A stretch of 64,000 nt of DNA from Bacteroides fragilis (GCF_019583405.1 NZ_SZUU01000003.1:310001-374000), one strand, 5' to 3'. Positions 36,718-45,662 are shown, numbered from the stretch's first letter. Notes: generated from the sequence alone by a model not told the origin. A program made the numbers and translations.

Positions 36718-38232
36718 ATGAAAAAGAAACTCATGATGGTTGCAATGCTCCTGGGTGCTTTGTCACTGGGAGCTTGCGTAGATAACAACGAATCAGCTTC
36801 TGTGGAGGCGGTACGTAATGCGAAAGCTGAACAGTTGAAAGGTTTGGCAGCATTGGCAAATGCACAAGCTGAGGCTACGAAAATTACAGCTGAGGCTGAG
36901 GCAGCATTAAAAAATGCACAAGCTGAATACCAGAAAGAAATGACTGAAGAGGCTAAACAGAAATTTGCTGTTGAAATTGAAAAAATTAAAGCCGAGGCAG
37001 AAAAAGCAATTGCTGAAGCAAAGAAAGCTGCTTCTGAAGCTGAACTGGCTATTTTAAAAAATGCTGATGAACGTGTTCAGTGGTTATACGGACAGTATAC
37101 TATAGCTGCTGGTGAATTGGCTGTTTTGAATGAAAACTTTCTTACCAGAACAGCCGGTCTTGCTCAGTTAGAAGCAGGTATAACTACAGCAGAAGCAAAT
37201 GCTAAGATTAACACTATTACTTTGAATAGAAGTATCGCAGCGGAAACTGCTAAATTGGAGGTTCTGAAAGACCCAGTTAATGCAAATATTGATAAGGATG
37301 CGCTTAACGCTAAAAAGGAGGCTGCTCTTCAAAAGTATAGGTTAGCCAATAGTACAGTGATGAATAATGAAGGTGCTGCTTTGGATGCAGACGCCAAAGG
37401 TATTCAGGAGGCTATTGATGCTTTGGATAGAGATGCAATTGATGAGGTAAATAATCTTTATTATGGTGTCGTTGCATTTACAGGAACAGAATATTTGCAG
37501 TGGGAATCGACTACTGGTATTAAATCTGATGTTGTTAATTTAGGGGCTTATATAAGTGAAAGCCAAAAACTTGAAGCAGAAACATCTTTTGCAAATCGTG
37601 TAAAAAATGCTGCAGATGCTTTGGGTACGTCAGCAGATACTAAGGATAAGAATACTGCTTATGGTCGTCTTGCTGCTGCTAATGCACAGTTGGAAGATGC
37701 AAATAAGATGGGTGAAACAACAGATGCAGAAAAGGAGGCTAAAGAGCAAGCTATAGAAAATGCAAAGCGTGCAATTGCTTCTGCGAAAGATGGTATTGTG
37801 ATTGCACAAGCTGAGTATGATAAAGAAAAGGCTGCTTCTGATGAATTTGCTGCTGCTCTTGCAGCTGTTGATGTAAAAGCATATAATGATGCCGTTAGTG
37901 CAATTGTAGCATTGGTTAAAGCGAATGAAACTGTTGCTAAAGCATTTAATGATGCAAATGAGACTCCGATGAAACTTTGGAGTGAGTATAGTGTTCTTAA
38001 TGCACTTTATAATAATAGTCAGAACCTTGAAGAATTAATTGCTCAATGTGAATATAATATTGCTTATGCTAAAGAGCAGATTAAATTCTATGAAGTTAAT
38101 ATCACGAATGCTGAGGCCCAATTAGCTAAAGAAAAAGAAGAGTTGGCTAACCTGGAAAAAGAGATTGCTGCTAAGAAAATTATTGTTGACAATGCAAAAG
38201 CTGCGTTAGACGCAGAATTAAACGCTGAATAA
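36718..38232 (+). CDS. Long Ala/Glu/Lys-rich coiled-coil lipoprotein
   Basis: 504 residues. The signal MKKKLMMVAMLLGALSLGAC ends in a lipobox Cys. Two long helical stretches (about 28-115 and 290-500) are built on A-E-A-x-K heptads (AEATKITAEAEAALKNAQ, AEKAIAEAKKAASEAELA), typical of an extended coiled coil; a less repetitive part lies between. No known domain. It probably forms a rod attached to the outer membrane and partners the beta-barrel protein encoded 47 bases downstream. Codon use is more A/T-rich than in the housekeeping genes around it, partly because of composition. Confidence 0.75.
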   Translation: MKKKLMMVAMLLGALSLGACVDNNESASVEAVRNAKAEQLKGLAALANAQAEATKITAEAEAALKNAQAEYQKEMTEEAKQKFAVEIEKIKAEAEKAIAEAKKAASEAELAILKNADERVQWLYGQYTIAAGELAVLNENFLTRTAGLAQLEAGITTAEANAKINTITLNRSIAAETAKLEVLKDPVNANIDKDALNAKKEAALQKYRLANSTVMNNEGAALDADAKGIQEAIDALDRDAIDEVNNLYYGVVAFTGTEYLQWESTTGIKSDVVNLGAYISESQKLEAETSFANRVKNAADALGTSADTKDKNTAYGRLAAANAQLEDANKMGETTDAEKEAKEQAIENAKRAIASAKDGIVIAQAEYDKEKAASDEFAAALAAVDVKAYNDAVSAIVALVKANETVAKAFNDANETPMKLWSEYSVLNALYNNSQNLEELIAQCEYNIAYAKEQIKFYEVNITNAEAQLAKEKEELANLEKEIAAKKIIVDNAKAALDAELNAE

Positions 38233-38279
38233 TCGCCAATAGTAACGGCAAATAAACAACAAATCAAAAAAAGTATCGT

Positions 38280-39038
38280 ATGAAAATAAAAAGACTTTTA
38301 GTGTTGGCCGTTCTACCCATAATGTGTCTTGCAGCTAATGCGCAGAACTGTAGTAAAGACAATACTCCTAAAAAAGGAGACTTTACGGTAGCGGCTACTG
38401 TTGGATACAATAGTTACACAAATGTCACAGCCCCTTCGGGGCTGCTGACTGACTATGAAGTCAGAGCGCTTTCAACCAACTGGGCAGATAAAAAGCTGAT
38501 GGTTGGTTTCGAAGGGGGCTGGTTCTTCAAAGATCAGTGGAAACTAAATTTGGGTGGCGGTGTCAGCTTCACGAATAACCCCGGTTATCCGGCTGTTCCC
38601 GGTACAATAGACGAAAATACGGAGATCGGTGATGGGAGTATTCCTAACTACCGTGCCGTAGCCAGTGCTCAGTCGTTCGCTTATAATGTGTCGGCAGGTG
38701 TTGATCGTTATTTCAACATCAAGCGTGTTCCTAACCTGATGTGGTATACAGGCGTTCGCGTAGGTTTTGCTTACGGCGAAAATGAAATGAAGTATGATGA
38801 AGAGACCTCTATGGGTAAATCGGTTGCCGAGAGCTGGAATCTTCGTGGCGCCCTGACTATCGGTGTCGATTACTATGTTCTTCCTGCCCTTTACATCGGT
38901 GCACAGATCGATCCGTTTGCTTATACGTACAACAAGACTACGTATAATCCGCAAGCCGGTCTTGGCGATCTTTCGGCGGACAGCCACAACTACAGTGTTT
39001 TGGCGGCTCCGACATTGAAGATCGGATTTAAGTTTTGA
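38280..39038 (+). CDS. Outer-membrane beta-barrel protein
   Basis: 252 residues: a signal peptide (LLVLAVLPIMCLAANAQ), then alternating strands (GDFTVAATVGYNSYTNV, KLMVGFEGGWFFKDQWKLNL, SFAYNVSAGVDRYFNI) ending in TLKIGFKF, a C-terminal Phe strand as needed for barrel insertion. Size suits an 8- to 10-strand barrel. It is the second gene after the coiled-coil lipoprotein and is followed by a terminator, so the two form one operon. Confidence 0.8.
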   Translation: MKIKRLLVLAVLPIMCLAANAQNCSKDNTPKKGDFTVAATVGYNSYTNVTAPSGLLTDYEVRALSTNWADKKLMVGFEGGWFFKDQWKLNLGGGVSFTNNPGYPAVPGTIDENTEIGDGSIPNYRAVASAQSFAYNVSAGVDRYFNIKRVPNLMWYTGVRVGFAYGENEMKYDEETSMGKSVAESWNLRGALTIGVDYYVLPALYIGAQIDPFAYTYNKTTYNPQAGLGDLSADSHNYSVLAAPTLKIGFKF

Positions 39039-39111
39039 CCTCTATCTCCATCCGGCCGATAGGTTATCGGTCGGGTGGGTGATTTTATAAATAAGTCCAT
39101 TTATTTATACC

Positions 39112-39148
39112 TCCCCGATGTCCGTGACGGCTGTCGGGGATTTTTATT
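39112..39148 (+). terminator. Terminator of the lipoprotein/beta-barrel operon
   Basis: CCCCGA...TCGGGG with an inner CCGT/ACGG pair, then ATTTTTATTT. It touches the 3' end of the convergent S4-protein gene. Confidence 0.82.
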
Positions 39149-39569
39149 TATTGTCTTCTTCAAAATCAAAGTCAAAATCAAAATCGTCTATAAATTCCGG
39201 AGTAGTGAATTCTTCAATGCTTCGACGGTCTTTTTTAGTCGGGCGTCCGGTGCCTCTTGCGCGATCAATGAACCCACTGATTTTGCTCATTTCCAAAAGT
39301 TCATATTGATCGGGTGTCGTTACGTTTTCCATCATCTCGGATACAAGCTTTGCTCCGATTCGTTTCTCGATAGCTTGTAATACTTTGAAAGAGTATGTAA
39401 TGGGGGGCTTTTTTACTTGAATTACGTCTCCTGGCTTTATCATACGAGATGCTTTCACAAACGATCCGTTGATGCTGATTCGTCCTTTTTTGCAGGCCTC
39501 AGCGGCGATGGTGCGGGTTTTGAAGATGCGGACTGCCCACATCCATTTATCTATTCTTGCTTCAGGCAT
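39144..39569 (-). CDS. S4-domain RNA-binding protein, HslR/RqcP-like
   Basis: 141 residues. The S4 domain MPEARIDKWMWAVRIFKTRT ... ACKKGRISINGSFVKASRMI is followed by a basic linker and a very acidic Asp/Phe-rich tail (DDFDFDFDFEEDN). HslR-type proteins bind 50S subunits carrying stalled nascent chains. Encoded 24 bases after pth, which fits a joint role in peptidyl-tRNA rescue. Confidence 0.86.
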   Translation of the reverse strand: MPEARIDKWMWAVRIFKTRTIAAEACKKGRISINGSFVKASRMIKPGDVIQVKKPPITYSFKVLQAIEKRIGAKLVSEMMENVTTPDQYELLEMSKISGFIDRARGTGRPTKKDRRSIEEFTTPEFIDDFDFDFDFEEDNK

Positions 39570-39593
39570 TGGTTATAAATTGAAAATGAATTA

Positions 39594-40157
39594 TTATTTT
39601 TTGTTGAATTGATTCATCGTTATGTCGATTCCTGCCAAACAAAAGCTTTTGGCAATCTCTCCGGCTGTCTCCAGGCGCTCGTTCATTGTTGTCCAGTCTT
39701 CTTCCGTAAAATGTCCTAATACGAAATCAACCTGTCCGCCCTTTGGGAAGTCATTGCCAATGCCAAATCTCAACCGTGCATAATTCTGAGTTCCCAAGAT
39801 AGCTGCGATATGTTTTAATCCGTTATGACCTGCATCGCTACCTTTGCTTTTCAGACGTAATGTTCCAAAAGGAAGAGCCAAGTCATCAACGATGATTAGC
39901 ATATTCTCCAATGGAATATTTTCCTTTTGCATCCAATAACGCACGGCATTGCCACTTAGATTCATAAATGTCGAAGGCTTTAACAGAATCATTTGTCTTC
40001 CTTTCACGGATAGGGTAGCTGTAAAGCCATAACGACCGTCCTTGAATGATAGGTTGTTTGCTTTGGCCAAAGCATCCAACACCATAAAGCCTATATTATG
40101 GCGAGTTTCATGGTATTCTGGACCAATGTTGCCTAATCCGACAATTAAGTATTTCAT
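39594..40157 (-). CDS. pth: Peptidyl-tRNA hydrolase
   Basis: 187 residues. [19 protein letters not shown] includes the catalytic His; [25 protein letters not shown] (catalytic Asp) and [12 protein letters not shown] complete the family pattern. Hydrolyses peptidyl-tRNA dropped from ribosomes. Separated from rplY by a terminator, so its level may be set below that of L25. Confidence 0.96.
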   Translation of the reverse strand: MKYLIVGLGNIGPEYHETRHNIGFMVLDALAKANNLSFKDGRYGFTATLSVKGRQMILLKPSTFMNLSGNAVRYWMQKENIPLENMLIIVDDLALPFGTLRLKSKGSDAGHNGLKHIAAILGTQNYARLRFGIGNDFPKGGQVDFVLGHFTEEDWTTMNERLETAGEIAKSFCLAGIDITMNQFNKK

Positions 40158-40185
40158 ATCTTTCAGTTTATTTGTTTTAAATAAA

Positions 40186-40230
40186 AAACGCAGATTAACA
40201 CAGATGTGAAATCTGCATTAATCTGCGTTT
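40186..40230 (-). terminator. Intercistronic terminator between rplY and pth
   Basis: A 13-bp perfect stem AAACGCAGATTAA/TTAATCTGCGTTT; read on the minus strand it runs into TTTTTATTT. It probably lowers readthrough from rplY into pth. Confidence 0.75.
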
Positions 40231-40261
40231 GAATGATATCTCTAATAAAGGGATAGCGATA

Positions 40262-40852
40262 TTATTTTCCTGCTGCAGCAGCTGCACCTCTTGCCGCACG
40301 AGTCAACTTAACGGCACATACGACAGCGTCTTTTGCGTTCAGAAGTTCCAGTCCTTCATAGCTCAATTCGCCTACTTTAACTGTTTTGCCAAGACCCAAG
40401 TGAGATACATTGACAGTCAGTTTCTCAGGAATAACGTTGTACAAAGCTTTAACTTTCAGTTTACGCATCTGCAATGCTAATTTACCACCGGCTTTCACAC
40501 CTTCAGCAAGACCTTCAAGTTGTACCGGTACTTCCATTACGATAGGTTTAGCTTCGTCAATCTGATAGAAGTCTACGTGCAGGATAGTATCTTTTACAGG
40601 GTGAAATTGAATGTCTTTCAAAATCGCATTCACTTTTTTGCCATCGATAATCAGGTCTACTACGTGGATGTGCGGAGTATAAACCAGATTGCGAAGTCCT
40701 TCGTTAGTCACTGTGAAGTGAACAACTTCTCCACCACCGTAAAGTACACAAGGTACACCACCGTTGTTACGAATTTCTTTCAAAGCTCTTGCCTGTTCAG
40801 AAGAGCGTTCTGCAATTGTTCTTGCAGTTCCTTTAACTTCAATTGATCTCAT
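40262..40852 (-). CDS. rplY: Ribosomal protein bL25, CTC form
   Basis: 196 residues: the N-terminal L25 domain (GGVPCVLYGGGEVVHFTV, DLIIDGKKVNAILKDIQFHP, ILHVDFYQIDE) binds 5S rRNA; the C-terminal TL5 beta domain (PVQLEGLAEGVKAGGKLAL, VNVSHLGLGKTVKVGEL) makes this the long CTC type. The Ala-rich tail (RAARGAAAAAGK) is unusual but common in Bacteroides. A full promoter lies upstream, and the start of the leader contains two tandem hairpins. Confidence 0.95.
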   Translation of the reverse strand: MRSIEVKGTARTIAERSSEQARALKEIRNNGGVPCVLYGGGEVVHFTVTNEGLRNLVYTPHIHVVDLIIDGKKVNAILKDIQFHPVKDTILHVDFYQIDEAKPIVMEVPVQLEGLAEGVKAGGKLALQMRKLKVKALYNVIPEKLTVNVSHLGLGKTVKVGELSYEGLELLNAKDAVVCAVKLTRAARGAAAAAGK

Positions 40853-40908
40853 TTCTTGAAATTTTTTGTGTTACTCTAAATTAAGTTATTTTGCTTGCTT
40901 AATTCACC

Positions 40909-40937
40909 ATCACACGATGTGATTATCACACGATGTG
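40909..40937 (-). promoter_or_regulatory. Tandem hairpins in the rplY leader
   Basis: ATCACACGATGTG occurs twice with 16-bp spacing. On the transcribed strand each forms a small stem (ATCACA-TCG-TGTGAT in the second). They lie within about 35 bases of the predicted rplY transcription start and could be an autoregulatory site or a repressor operator. Confidence 0.55.
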
Positions 40938-40949
40938 CAAAAAGCGGTG

Positions 40950-40980
40950 CAAAAGTACACTTTCTTTCTGAAATATCAAA
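40950..40980 (-). promoter_or_regulatory. rplY promoter
   Basis: Minus strand TTTG (40980-40977), 19 bases, TACTTTTG (40957-40950). Confidence 0.72.
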
Positions 40981-40996
40981 GAATTGATGCTTTTAA

Positions 40997-41383
40997 TTAT
41001 TCAAAATCAATGTCGATCTTGATTTCGCTATCTAAAACTGTAGTCTCTGGTTCACTTTCAGATTCGATTTTTCTCTCCGATTCGGAATCTTCTGTATATT
41101 CTTGATTCTGATTGATGAAATTAATAGCCTGTTCGAGTCCGGCCATGAACTTACCAAAATCCTCTTTATACAAGAAAATTTTATGTTTTTCAAAACTTAC
41201 CTGAGAATCATCTCCTTCGCCCATCACAACCTTTTTGCTTTCGGTAATGGCAAGAAACATTTCATCTTTGCGGTTCTTTTTAACGTCCAGGTAATATATA
41301 CGTTTACCAGCCTTTATTGATTTTGAAAATACGATCTCTTTATCATTCATATCTGTTCCTATTTTCTTTTTTAAATCTTCCAT
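40997..41383 (-). CDS. PUR-domain nucleic-acid-binding protein (DUF3276)
   Basis: 128 residues from MEDLKKKIGTD. The single PUR-alpha-like repeat (EIVFSKSIKAGKRIYYLDVK, RKDEMFLAITESKKV, KHKIFLYKEDFGKFMAGLEQ) is followed by an acidic tail (SESERKIESESEPET). PUR proteins bind single-stranded purine-rich DNA or RNA; its cellular role in Bacteroidetes is not settled. The longer frame from 41413 adds ten residues without a better start signal. Confidence 0.87.
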   Translation of the reverse strand: MEDLKKKIGTDMNDKEIVFSKSIKAGKRIYYLDVKKNRKDEMFLAITESKKVVMGEGDDSQVSFEKHKIFLYKEDFGKFMAGLEQAINFINQNQEYTEDSESERKIESESEPETTVLDSEIKIDIDFE

Positions 41384-41487
41384 ATTGTTAGGTCTGTTTA
41401 TAATTGGCTTCAAAATTGGATATTTTTTTTAAACTGTCAAAAGAAAAAGGAAAGAGAATGAAATACTGCATTAAAAAATGTGATTTA

Positions 41488-41520
41488 TTTGTGTAAACTC
41501 ATTAAAAATGTCTATTTTTG
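41488..41520 (+). promoter_or_regulatory. nusB operon promoter
   Basis: TTTG (41488-41491), 21 bases, TATTTTTG (41513-41520). It lies downstream of a possible earlier start (41480), supporting the nusB ATG at 41552. Confidence 0.72.
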
Positions 41521-41551
41521 CAATTCGTTAATAACAGTATTAATTAAAATT

Positions 41552-42478
41552 ATGATTAACAGAGTTCTTATTCGTCTAAAGATCATACAGATAGTGTATG
41601 CTTACTATCAAAACGGCAGCAAAAATTTAGACTCAGCGGAGAAAGAGTTGTTCTTTAGCCTCTCAAAGGCTTACGATCTGTACAACTATTTGCTGATGCT
41701 TATGATTGCTTTGACGGAATATGCACAAAAACGCATCGACACAGCGAAAGCTAAACTGGCACCTACCAAAGAAGAGTTGTATCCCAACATGAAATTTGTG
41801 GAAAATAAATTTGTGGCACAACTCGAAGTGAATAAACAATTAAGCGAATTTATAGCTAATCAGAAAAGGACCTGGGCTAATGATCAGGACTTTATTAAAG
41901 AATTATACGAAAAGATTATTGCATCTGATATATACAAGGAGTATATGGCTTCTTCCGACAAATCTTATGAGGCGGATCGTGAATTATGGAGAAAACTCTA
42001 TAAAACTTTCGTTTTTAACAATGATTCATTAGATCAGGTGTTGGAGGATCAGAGTTTATACTGGAATGATGATAAAGAGATTGTCGATACATTTGTATTG
42101 AAGACTATTAAGCGTTTTGAAGAAAAACAGGGAGCTAACCAACCACTGTTACCCGAATTCAAAGATGACGAAGATCAGGAGTTTGCACGCCGTTTGTTCC
42201 GTCGAACCATTTTAAATGCCGATTATTACCGGCATCTGATCAGCGAAAATACAAAGAACTGGGATCTGGATCGCGTAGCTTTCATGGATGTAATTATTAT
42301 GCAATGTGCATTAGCAGAAATTCTTAGTTTTCCGAACATTCCGGTTAGTGTTTCGTTAAATGAGTATGTAGAGATTGCTAAACTCTATAGTACAGTGAAG
42401 AGCGGTAGCTTTATCAATGGTACATTGGACGGAATAGTTAATCAATTAAAAAAAGAAGGTAAGTTGACAAAAAACTAA
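41552..42478 (+). CDS. nusB: Transcription antitermination factor NusB (long Bacteroidetes form)
   Basis: 308 residues from MINRVLIRLKIIQIVYAYYQ. The C-terminal half is the canonical all-helical NusB fold (ARRLFRRTILNADYYRHLIS, WDLDRVAFMDVIIMQCALAE, PVSVSLNEYVEIAKLYST, GSFINGTLDGIVNQL). The N-terminal half is the extension seen in Bacteroidetes. NusB with S10 binds boxA RNA in rRNA antitermination. First gene of a run nusB-yajC-ybbR-coaE-DUF5606 with short gaps. Confidence 0.92.
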   Translation: MINRVLIRLKIIQIVYAYYQNGSKNLDSAEKELFFSLSKAYDLYNYLLMLMIALTEYAQKRIDTAKAKLAPTKEELYPNMKFVENKFVAQLEVNKQLSEFIANQKRTWANDQDFIKELYEKIIASDIYKEYMASSDKSYEADRELWRKLYKTFVFNNDSLDQVLEDQSLYWNDDKEIVDTFVLKTIKRFEEKQGANQPLLPEFKDDEDQEFARRLFRRTILNADYYRHLISENTKNWDLDRVAFMDVIIMQCALAEILSFPNIPVSVSLNEYVEIAKLYSTVKSGSFINGTLDGIVNQLKKEGKLTKN

Positions 42479-42524
42479 TACCTTTGTCTAAATAGATTAA
42501 AAAACTAATAAAACAGATTATTTT

Positions 42525-42851
42525 ATGAACCTATTAACTGTATTTTTTCAAGCTCCTGCTGCTGGTCCTGACGGTAGTTTGATGTGGATCATGCTGATAG
42601 CAATGTTTGTTATCATGTATTTTTTCATGATTCGTCCGCAGAACAAGAAGCAGAAAGAGATCGCTAATTTCCGCAAATCTCTCCAGGTTAACCAGAATGT
42701 AATTACGGCTGGTGGCATTCACGGTGTGATTAAGGAAATCAATGATGATTACATTGTTCTTGAAATCGCTTCTAATGTAAAAATTAAGATAGATAAGAAC
42801 TCTATTTTTGCAGACGCTTCTGCTGCCAATAGCCAGTCTGCTACAAAATAA
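42525..42851 (+). CDS. yajC: Preprotein translocase accessory subunit YajC
   Basis: 108 residues; one membrane helix (MWIMLIAMFVIMYFFMIRPQ) followed by the soluble part NQNVITAGGIHGVIKEINDD typical of YajC, which associates with SecDF at the inner membrane. 46 bases after nusB and 23 before the ybbR-like gene. Confidence 0.93.
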   Translation: MNLLTVFFQAPAAGPDGSLMWIMLIAMFVIMYFFMIRPQNKKQKEIANFRKSLQVNQNVITAGGIHGVIKEINDDYIVLEIASNVKIKIDKNSIFADASAANSQSATK

Positions 42852-42874
42852 GGAACTAAAAATAAATAAAGCCT

Positions 42875-43888
42875 ATGTTCGAACGTAGGAACATAAAGTA
42901 TATTTATTTGAAATTATCAAAAAGGATTAAGGACTTTCTGCTTAGTGATAAGAGCAGAGAGTTCTTAATTTTTTTATTCTTCTTTTTTATTGCAGGTGGA
43001 TTTTGGTTGCTTCAAACGCTAAACAATGATTATGAAGCCGAATTTTCTATTCCTGTCCGTCTGAAAGGAGTTCCCAATCATGTGGTTTTAACTTCTGAAC
43101 CTCCTTCTGAACTCCGCATTAAAGTAAAAGATAAAGGAACGGTATTGCTAAACTATATGTTGGGCAAAAGTTTCTTTCCGGTTAATATCGATTTTTCCGA
43201 GTCGAAAGTACCTGATAATCATGTGAAGATTTATACGTCAGAACTTGAGAAAAAAATTGCGGGGCAACTTAATGTATCGACCCGGTTGCTGTCTGTAAAG
43301 CCTGATACTTTGGAGTATATTTATTCTACCGGAAAGTCTAAATTAGTGCCTGTTAAATTGGAGGGTAAAGTTGTTGCAGGACGTCAATATTATATTTCGG
43401 ATACGATCTATTCTCCGGATTCTGTTTTGGTATATGCTCCCGTGGCTATATTGGATACAATAACGGCAGCTTATACACAAAAAGTTAATTTTGAAAATGT
43501 AATGGATACATTGAAGCAACGAATAGCGCTTGCCGGAGTAAAAGGTGCGAAATTTGTTCCCGGAGCTATTGATTTGACTTTACCCGTGGATATATATACG
43601 GAGAAAACAGTTGAAGTCTTATTACATGGTATCAATTTTCCTGCAGATAAGGTGTTAAGGGCATTTCCATCTAAAGTTCAGATTACGTTTCAGGTTGGAT
43701 TAAGTCGTTTTCGCGAGATTAAGGCAAGTGACTTTGTTGTGAATGTTTCTTATGAAGAACTTTTGAAATTAGGTACTGATAAATATACTGTAAAATTAAA
43801 ATCTCTTCCGCGTGGAGTAAGTCATGTGCGAATCCATCCGGAACAGGTTGATTTCCTGATAGAACAACTCTCTTCTGATGGCAATTAA
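42875..43888 (+). CDS. YbbR-domain membrane protein
   Basis: 337 residues. One N-terminal helix ([20 protein letters not shown]) and at least two YbbR repeats ([54 protein letters not shown]). In Firmicutes YbbR (CdaR) regulates the diadenylate cyclase CdaA; no cdaA is in this window, so that role is only a family hint. It overlaps coaE by 11 bases. Confidence 0.82.
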   Translation: MFERRNIKYIYLKLSKRIKDFLLSDKSREFLIFLFFFFIAGGFWLLQTLNNDYEAEFSIPVRLKGVPNHVVLTSEPPSELRIKVKDKGTVLLNYMLGKSFFPVNIDFSESKVPDNHVKIYTSELEKKIAGQLNVSTRLLSVKPDTLEYIYSTGKSKLVPVKLEGKVVAGRQYYISDTIYSPDSVLVYAPVAILDTITAAYTQKVNFENVMDTLKQRIALAGVKGAKFVPGAIDLTLPVDIYTEKTVEVLLHGINFPADKVLRAFPSKVQITFQVGLSRFREIKASDFVVNVSYEELLKLGTDKYTVKLKSLPRGVSHVRIHPEQVDFLIEQLSSDGN

Positions 43889-44495
43889 AATTGGAATAAC
43901 CGGTGGAATCGGTAGTGGTAAAAGTGTTGTTTCACATTTACTTGAAGTGATGGGGATTCCTGTCTATATCTCGGATGAAGAGTCAAAGAGAGTGGTGGCG
44001 ACTGATCCTGTTATTCGTAAAGAATTGTGTGATTTAGTAGGAGAGGAGGTCTTTTCTGATGGCAAATTAAATAAGACTTTACTGGCCACATATCTTTTTG
44101 CTTCTTCGACGCATGCTTATCAGGTTAATGGAATCATACATCCGAGGGTTAAGGAGCATTTCAGGGAATGGAGCTCACACAAAGAGTGTCTGGACATAAT
44201 AGGTATGGAGTCGGCAATTCTGATAGAATCGGGTTTTGCGGATGAAGTTGATTGTATAGTGATGGTCTACGCCCCTTTGGAACTCAGAGTAGAACGTGCG
44301 GTACGGCGTGACAATGCTTCATGCGAGCAGATTATGCAGCGTATCCGGAGCCAAATGAGTGATGAAGAAAAATGTGAGAGGGCTTCTTTCGTCATAATAA
44401 ACGATGGTGAAAAGCCGTTGATACCACAGATTTTAGATCTAATTGCTTTTCTATATCAAAAGATTCATTACCTTTGTTCCGCAAAAAATAACTAA
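43878..44495 (+). CDS. coaE: Dephospho-CoA kinase
   Basis: 205 residues. Walker [30 protein letters not shown] (substrate Asp), HPRVKEHF and [17 protein letters not shown] (lid region, Arg) are all typical. Catalyses the last step of coenzyme A synthesis. Its start overlaps the end of the YbbR gene. Confidence 0.95.
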   Translation: MAIKIGITGGIGSGKSVVSHLLEVMGIPVYISDEESKRVVATDPVIRKELCDLVGEEVFSDGKLNKTLLATYLFASSTHAYQVNGIIHPRVKEHFREWSSHKECLDIIGMESAILIESGFADEVDCIVMVYAPLELRVERAVRRDNASCEQIMQRIRSQMSDEEKCERASFVIINDGEKPLIPQILDLIAFLYQKIHYLCSAKNN

Positions 44496-44512
44496 TATAA
44501 AAGTAATATACT

Positions 44513-44929
44513 ATGTTAAAGACTATTTTGTCTATCTCCGGTAAACCGGGGTTGTATAAGCTTATTTCGCAGGGTAAAAATATGTTGATTGTAGAAACAA
44601 TTGATGCAACTAAGAAACGTTTTCCTGCTTATGGTAACGAAAAAATTATCTCTTTGGCAGATATAGCAATGTACACAAACGATTCAGAAGTGCCTTTACG
44701 TGACGTGTTGCGTTCAATAAAAGAAAAAGAAAATGCAGCTATCGCTTCTATAGATGTGAAGAAAGCTACTTCTGAGCAATTACGTGAGTATTTGGCTGAG
44801 GTTTTGCCTGACTTTGATCGTGACAGAGTATATGCCAATGATATCAAGAAATTGATCTTGTGGTATAACATCTTAGTCTCTAACGGAATTACAGACTTTG
44901 GTGAAGAGACTGCTGTTGAAGCAGAATAA
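44513..44929 (+). CDS. DUF5606 family protein
   Basis: 138 residues: MLKTILSISGKPGLYKLISQ, then KKRFPAYGNEKIISLADIAM and SEQLREYLAEVLPDFDRDRV. A small SH3-like N-terminal part followed by helices; conserved next to coaE in Bacteroidales in my memory. Function unknown. Last gene of the nusB operon, 17 bases after coaE. Confidence 0.75.
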   Translation: MLKTILSISGKPGLYKLISQGKNMLIVETIDATKKRFPAYGNEKIISLADIAMYTNDSEVPLRDVLRSIKEKENAAIASIDVKKATSEQLREYLAEVLPDFDRDRVYANDIKKLILWYNILVSNGITDFGEETAVEAE

Positions 44930-45078
44930 ATCTACCATACTTTTAGTTAAAAGCATAATGTCCTTTATTAAAGGGTATTGTGCTTTTATTTTTTTATTAT
45001 ATCTCTATAAACAAAAGTTTTTTTAAGCTGTTCTTGCAGGACTATATCAAATTTGCATAGAATATTTTAGAGAACTTA

Positions 45079-45111
45079 TTTGTCGTATTCAGGGCTTTTT
45101 AATTATCTTTG
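45079..45111 (+). promoter_or_regulatory. Promoter of the structured RNA at 45.1-45.36 kb
   Basis: TTTG (45079-45082), 21 bases, TATCTTTG (45104-45111); predicted start near 45117. Confidence 0.72.
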
Positions 45112-45116
45112 TTGCA

Positions 45117-45360
45117 ATCCGTCGGAACCTGAAGAGTCAGTGTTACGAGGAATATTACACAAAAAGAACAAAAGCGTTTTTAAGATATTATTCTGTACTT
45201 GAAATCTGGACAATTTCACTATTCAGGAATAATGTAACGAACGCTCATGCTCTGCTGTATATGCAAATATATAGTATCGAGCGTGGGTTGTTGTACATTA
45301 TTTGAATAGTGGCAGTCCAGAGCCTCAGGTACGATAATTACAACGTTCCCACGCTTTTTT
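45117..45360 (+). ncRNA. Structured RNA with two exclusive folds (6S-like RNA or attenuator leader)
   Basis: Starts six bases after a full promoter. A closing helix (45122-45132 with 45325-45334, including ACCTGA/TCAGGT) encloses a long hairpin 45206-45320: CTGGAC/GTCCAG, CACTATTC/GAATAGTG, AATAATGTA/TACATTATT, ACGCTC/GAGCGT and CTGTATAT/ATATATAG with a GCAA loop. The 3' half of this hairpin (GCGTGGG and GTTGTA, 45281-45295) can instead pair with TACAAC and CCCACGC (45339-45354), which is followed by six T: a strong terminator. The size, closing helix and long hairpin recall 6S-type RNAs; the exclusive terminator recalls an attenuator for the small gene at 45416. Confidence 0.6.
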
Positions 45361-45415
45361 ATATACGAAAGATTCTTTCGAGGGAACCGGGAGGGATAGA
45401 AGGAAGGAAAAGAGC

Positions 45416-45655
45416 ATGAAAGCAGCAAGAAATAGCGGGATTTGTATGAAACTGGATGATTTTACCGGAGTTTTATCGATAGAGCATCTGGATGTTAATA
45501 CGATGGTATATCTGTATAGTGAGAAGGGTGAGTTAATAGGGAAAATTCACTCAACAAAATCTTCTGCTACTTTTACATTACCCCAAAAAGGTATGTATGT
45601 GCTTGTAATTCACTGTTTATCCTATCCGGTGGAAGTTAGGCGAGTTATTTATTGA
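45416..45655 (+). CDS. Small protein resembling the C-terminal part of DUF3244 proteins
   Basis: 79 residues: beta-rich (VLSIEHLDVNTMVYLYSEKG, SATFTLPQKGMYVLVIHCLS, YPVEVRRVIY), like the sorting-type or DUF3244 beta sandwich, but with no signal peptide, so it may be cytoplasmic or a remnant. A purine-rich stretch (AGGAAGGAAAAGAGC) precedes the ATG and gives it a credible ribosome site. It lies 56 bases after the structured RNA's terminator. Confidence 0.55.
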   Translation: MKAARNSGICMKLDDFTGVLSIEHLDVNTMVYLYSEKGELIGKIHSTKSSATFTLPQKGMYVLVIHCLSYPVEVRRVIY

Positions 45656-45662
45656 ACTTTTC

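Noticed and set aside
45219-45428. A 69-codon minus-strand frame
   Set aside because: It lies across the long hairpin of the structured RNA and results from its symmetry; no start signals.
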